NCBI GenBank assembly: GCA_009392095.1
Contig: VFHF01000110.1
Span: 1-8,330 of the forward strand
Length of the DNA stretch: 8,330 nt
Origin: SAR202 cluster bacterium
GTDB taxonomy: Bacteria; Chloroflexota; Dehalococcoidia; Lucifugimonadales; UBA3495
Direction of reading: 5' to 3'
The notes beneath the pieces were generated by a model, which was not told the origin of the DNA, did not search any database, and saw only the letters and a list, made by a program, of their open reading frames with translations. The translations under genes were made by a program, and so were the position numbers. Shown here in pieces: positions 5,726 through 8,330 of this stretch (position 1 is its first letter; every line of letters starts with the position of its first letter).

Positions 5726-6883
5726 ATGAATAAGATAAAACCCGGCCGTGAGGTGATGGTGGTGGGCGTTGGCCTGCACCCCTTCGGCCGCTTCCCCGAC
5801 AAGGACCTGGGCGACCTGGCCATCGGCGCCGTGGTTCCGGCACTGGAGGACGCGGGCGTCAAGTGGAAGGACATCGCCATCGCTTACTTCGGCCACGTCT
5901 ACTACCAGGGCATGTCCGTAGGCGAGACTACCCTATCGAAACTGGGCCTAACCGGCGTGCCCATCGTCAACGTCGAGAACGCCTGCTCCAGCGGCTCAAC
6001 CGCCTTCTGGCAGGCCTATTGGGGCATCACCACCGGACTCTATGACCTGGCCCTGGCGTTCGGCTCGGAGAAGGTGCCGCGGGGGCCGGTGACTGTGACC
6101 CCCGAGGACAGCCCGGAGCGGTACATCGGCGGCGACCACATGATGGCCGGGTACGCACTGCGGGGCAAGCGTTACATGGAGGAGACCGGCGCTCCGGCCA
6201 CGGCCCTGGCCCAGGTGGCGGTCAAGGCACGGCAGAATGCCACCATGAACCCCTTCGCCCACCGCAAGGACACCTACACGATTGAAGAAGTGCTGAACTC
6301 GCGTATGATCGCCGACCCCCTGACCCTGTTCCAGTGCTGCCCCACCAGCGAGGGCGGCGCGGCGGCGGTGCTCTGCGCCCGGGAAGACCTTGCGAGGTAT
6401 GGCATCGACGAGAGCCGAGCGGTGTCCATCGCCGCGGCCGTTCTGACCTCGGGGGAGTACAACGGCAGGGGCGCCGATCACTCGGCTTTCAGTCCCTACC
6501 GCACGGAACCGGCGGCGCTCCAGGCCTATGAGATGAGCGGCCTGGGACCCGAGGACGTTGACCTGGTCCAGGTCCACGACGCCGCGACCATCGGCGAGCT
6601 TCAACAGATCGAGGCGCTACACCTGTTTCCCTTCGGCGAGGCCTGGAAGGGGACGGTGGAGGGGCGCACGGCCCTGACCGGCGATATCCCGGTGAACACC
6701 GACGGCGGACTGCTGGCCATGGGCCATCCCTTCGGGGCCTCGGGCATCCGCATGATCCACGAGACGGTGACCCAGCTTCGCGGCGAGGCGGGTCCCAGGC
6801 AGGTAGCCAACGCCCGAGTAGGCGTAGCCCAATGCTCCGGCGCCGGAGACGTAACCACGGTGCACATCCTCCGGAGGGGCTAA
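5726..6883 (+). CDS. Thiolase family protein (SCP2/lipid-transfer-type thiolase)
   Basis: A full-length 385-residue thiolase-fold protein. The nucleophile Cys87 lies in NACSSGS (85-91), where thiolases form the acyl-enzyme. VQVHDAATIGEL (281-292) with His284 replaces the NEAF motif of classical thiolases, as in SCP2-type and archaeal enzymes. GHPFGASG (333-340) supplies His334, and AQCSGAGD (368-375) supplies Cys370. With both cysteines and both histidines present it looks catalytically competent, unlike Ltp2-type retro-aldolases that lack the thiolase residues. The likely role is thiolytic cleavage of a 3-ketoacyl-CoA, or acetyl-CoA condensation. Start: ATG at 5726 with GGAG seven bases upstream. 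The DUF35 gene 212 bases upstream is the expected partner, but a repeat separates them, so cotranscription is not assured. Confidence 0.95.
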   Translation: MNKIKPGREVMVVGVGLHPFGRFPDKDLGDLAIGAVVPALEDAGVKWKDIAIAYFGHVYYQGMSVGETTLSKLGLTGVPIVNVENACSSGSTAFWQAYWGITTGLYDLALAFGSEKVPRGPVTVTPEDSPERYIGGDHMMAGYALRGKRYMEETGAPATALAQVAVKARQNATMNPFAHRKDTYTIEEVLNSRMIADPLTLFQCCPTSEGGAAAVLCAREDLARYGIDESRAVSIAAAVLTSGEYNGRGADHSAFSPYRTEPAALQAYEMSGLGPEDVDLVQVHDAATIGELQQIEALHLFPFGEAWKGTVEGRTALTGDIPVNTDGGLLAMGHPFGASGIRMIHETVTQLRGEAGPRQVANARVGVAQCSGAGDVTTVHILRRG

Positions 6884-6885
6884 CG

Positions 6886-6922
6886 CCCCAGGCTGACAGC
6901 TATCAGCACTCAGCTTTTGGGG
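6886..6922 (+). terminator. Possible hairpin after the thiolase stop codon
   Basis: CCCCA (6886-6890) pairs with TGGGG (6918-6922), and GCTGA (6892-6896) with TCAGC (6910-6914) across a small internal loop. It begins three bases after the stop codon and has no T-run after it, so it may be an RNA-end hairpin rather than an intrinsic terminator. Its inner part coincides with the heptamer array. Confidence 0.35.
6892..6919. repeat. Heptamer array GCTGACA-GCTATCA-GCACTCA-GCTTTTG
   Basis: Four consecutive 7-base units in exact register, of consensus GCTNNCA, eight bases after the thiolase stop. GCTATCA is shared with the array at 3371-3387 and GCTGACA with that at 7164-7187. Confidence 0.7.
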
Positions 6923-7163
6923 ACACCGGATTGACCTTCGACAGATCGGCGCAAGAATGTTCGAACTAGGGGCCTCGCCTAAATATTGCCATTCTGAGGA
7001 GTGCGGAAGGCCGATAAAGGATCTGCCAAAGTATCACCCGGTGGACCCTTCTCTACACTCAGGGGGACGCCTGCGAAGCGTGGCACAAACCAACAACCAG
7101 GCCAACCTCAAAAAGGGAGAAGAAAAGCTAACAGCCACAGCAGTCATACCCAAAAAGCTGGCC
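6923..7163. other. Gene-free stretch between thiolase and the 99-residue gene
   Basis: Apart from the repeat copy at 6987-7070, I see nothing functional here. A plus-strand frame 6957-7175 is open but crosses the repeat, has uneven codon use and matches no family I know. The stretch 7071-7163 is A-rich and C-rich on the plus strand, with no clear promoter. Confidence 0.5.
6987..7070 (+). repeat. Palindromic intergenic repeat, copy B
   Basis: A diverged copy of the element at 5561-5640, in the same orientation. CATTCTGAGGAGT (6990-7002) is identical to copy A, and the right end GACCCTTCTCTACACTCAGG (7044-7063) corresponds to GACCCTTCGCTACGCTCAAG in copy A. The middle has drifted. With copy A it brackets the thiolase gene. 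Confidence 0.65.
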
Positions 7164-7187
7164 GCTGACCGCTGACAGCTGACCGCT
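7164..7187. repeat. Heptamer array GCTGACC-GCTGACA-GCTGACC-GCT
   Basis: Three and a half exact-register copies of a 7-base unit ending four bases before the ATG at 7192, where a ribosome binding site would be expected. It shares its unit with 6892-6919. Confidence 0.75.
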
Positions 7188-7191
7188 CATA

Positions 7192-7491
7192 ATGCCCTCC
7201 TACCTAGTCCTAGCTGCCATGAAAGGCCGTTTCGTTTCCGAGCTGGGAAACACCTACGACAACTTCCAATTCATGGGCTACTCGGACGGCGACGGCCCCA
7301 TGTCGGCGGTGGCCGCCTTCTTCGACCAGCCGCCCTACCCCATCCAATGGGGAGACGTGGAATACCTCTGGGCCGAACGCCTAGCCGACGACCCCGGGAA
7401 CGGCCATCTTGGGGATTATGAACGCATCTACGTGGAGACGCTGCGGGCGAGGTGGGAGGCTGGCGGGGAGGCAAACCAGAGCGAGACCTGA
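7192..7491 (+). CDS. Unrecognised 99-residue protein
   Basis: I do not recognise this family. Codon use is strongly G/C-ending through GNTYDNFQFMGYSDGDGPMS (19-38) and the following DQPPYPIQWGDVEYLWAERL (45-64), which supports real coding. The protein is acidic and aromatic-rich in the middle, with no cysteine, signal peptide or clear membrane segment, although the first ten residues are hydrophobic (MPSYLVLAAM). The last dozen residues (EAGGEANQSET) look unstructured. No Shine-Dalgarno precedes the ATG at 7192 because a heptamer repeat occupies that space. Met10 at 7219 is an alternative start. The stop is close to the convergent hydrolase remnant. Confidence 0.6.
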   Translation: MPSYLVLAAMKGRFVSELGNTYDNFQFMGYSDGDGPMSAVAAFFDQPPYPIQWGDVEYLWAERLADDPGNGHLGDYERIYVETLRARWEAGGEANQSET

Positions 7492-7531
7492 TAGCCAGAT
7501 TGTCGGCCCACGCTTTGGCTAATCCTTCTAA

Positions 7532-7963
7532 TCAACCGAGCATCACATCGACCGCTTCTTTCCAGACATCGTCCCGACTCCGGCTACTCGACTTCAACGC
7601 TCCGAAACCATGATTAGCGCCATCGAACTCGTGAGCCGTTGCGTTTGTCATCTTGGCAGCCGCGGTGACTAAATCACCGGAAGAAGCGAAATTATCCCTG
7701 GTGCCCGAGTAGCAGAGAGTCGGACCGGCGATGTCCGGTAGATGGCCATCGCGGGGCAGAGCGCGATTGTAAGGTGGATTCAAAGGATAGGCGAATAACG
7801 CGAGCGCATGCGCAAGTGTACTCTGGGCCACCACCTGAGGAGAGATTCGGCCTCCCATTGACCTGCCGCCAACGACCAACTCTTCATCGTCGGGTTGGAA
7901 TCTGGCAATCACATCATTCCAGGTTTCTTCCAGCGATTTAGGCCGGTCTGGCCGCCGCTCTCG
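7532..7963 (-). pseudogene. Alpha/beta hydrolase (KANL3/Tex30-like), C-terminal fragment
   Basis: The fragment shows the back half of a dienelactone-hydrolase-like alpha/beta hydrolase. Counting from the GTG at 7912, the nucleophile Ser18 is in GGRSMGGR (15-22), AYPLNPP (41-47) matches the family's YPLHPPG, Asp73 is in GTRDNF (70-75) and His101 in GANHGF (98-103), so the triad is present. Family resemblance extends upstream of that GTG through RPDRPKSLEETWNDV to about 7963, but a TAG lies just beyond and no ATG, GTG or TTG exists between. The first 70 or so residues of a normal protein (about 210), including the first strands and the HGAG loop, are missing. A short product from the GTG could be made but would probably not fold. 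Confidence 0.75.
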
Positions 7964-8330
7964 GAGACATAGACATTTCCTTCTCTATCGATGGCGATAA
8001 CAGTTGGATTTTGAAATTGCCCGCCTTCACTCCCTCCGGAGCCCCAGCCAGTCAACAGTAGATCGTCGGAGGTGAATTTCTGCACCAAGTTACCGCGGAA
8101 CTTAGTGACGTAAACGGTGTCCTAGGAATCGATGGCGATTCCATTAGGAGATGTGAAGCTGACTCCTGAGTCGGGGGATTCGCCCCAAGAACTCACGATT
8201 TCGTAAAGGTAACTTTCACCCCCAAGCGCAACGGTAGGCTCAACCGTAGATCTTTCTGTGGTCTCCGCAGTGGGACTAACGTCCTGACCGAAGGCCAGTA
8301 CGAAGACCTCTAAACCGGCCGCCGCACAGA
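7909..8330 (-). pseudogene. NHL-repeat beta-propeller protein, N-terminal fragment with in-frame stop
   Basis: Reading from the right edge, a hydrophobic stretch GLEVFVLAFG (end of a signal or membrane segment) leads to a Thr/Glu/Pro linker and then NHL-type blades: SPNGIAID, DTVYVTKF, VQKFTSDDLLLTGWG and NPTVIAIDREGNVYVSE. Such proteins are secreted or membrane-anchored six-bladed propellers, usually 300 residues or more. A TAG at 8124-8122 interrupts the first blade where family members read DS-x-DTVYVT; one base change from CAG would give it. NHL resemblance ends at GNVYVSESGG, about 7945, and the frame stops at TGA 7911-7909 inside the hydrolase remnant. The 5' end lies outside the window. 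Confidence 0.75.

Noticed and set aside
5526..5880. Minus-strand open frames of 105 and 83 residues
   Set aside because: They are antisense to the thiolase 5' end and the intergenic repeat; Arg/Pro-rich shadow translations.
5561..7070. CRISPR array or insertion sequence with transposase
   Set aside because: Only two diverged copies 1.4 kb apart, no regular spacers, and no transposase gene in the window.
6957..7175. 72-residue plus-strand open frame
   Set aside because: It overlaps the palindromic repeat copy and part of the heptamer array, has no recognisable domain and poor codon use.
7492..7521. TAGCCA...TGGCTA inverted repeat as a bidirectional terminator between convergent genes
   Set aside because: Six-bp stem with an 18-base loop and no T-run on either side; too weak to call.

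Overview
This looks like a GC-rich bacterial chromosome segment dominated by coenzyme-A-linked metabolism. Most genes show Shine-Dalgarno-like sites and strong G/C preference at third codon positions. The gene set (CaiC-like acyl-CoA ligase, divergent crotonase, carboxymuconolactone-decarboxylase-family protein, DUF35 plus thiolase, NHL-propeller remnant) together with dispersed palindromic intergenic repeats resembles, from memory, Chloroflexota of the Dehalococcoidia/SAR202 kind. That assignment is an inference and is weak.

Layout: from 4995 down to position 1 all genes run on the minus strand. In transcription order they are an acyl-CoA ligase (4995-3382), an EVE-domain protein (3354-2872), an unrecognised 89-residue protein (2806-2537), a carboxymuconolactone-decarboxylase-family protein (2498-1983), a repeat-filled 224-bp gap, an enoyl-CoA hydratase/isomerase-family protein (1758-949), and a SagB/ThcOx-type nitroreductase that begins at a non-ATG codon and runs off the left edge. 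Divergently, on the plus strand, lie a DUF35 zinc-ribbon/OB-fold protein (from 5094, possibly leaderless) and a thiolase (5726-6883), then a 300-bp repeat-rich gap and an unrecognised 99-residue protein (7192-7491). The right end holds two gene remnants on the minus strand: the C-terminal half of an alpha/beta hydrolase and the N-terminal part of an NHL-repeat protein with an in-frame stop. They are joined at about 7945-7963.

Together the ligase, crotonase-fold protein, thiolase and DUF35 partner could activate an organic acid to its CoA thioester, modify it and cleave it (or condense acyl units). The substrate cannot be read from the sequence. Several enzymes depart from the textbook active site: the crotonase lacks both catalytic glutamates, and the ligase has Arg where the A10 lysine is usual. 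No complete novel system (defence, CRISPR, biosynthetic cluster) is demonstrable. The less ordinary signals are the two-domain SagB-like protein coupled to the crotonase gene, a heptamer repeat at three gene borders, and several structured intergenic repeats.
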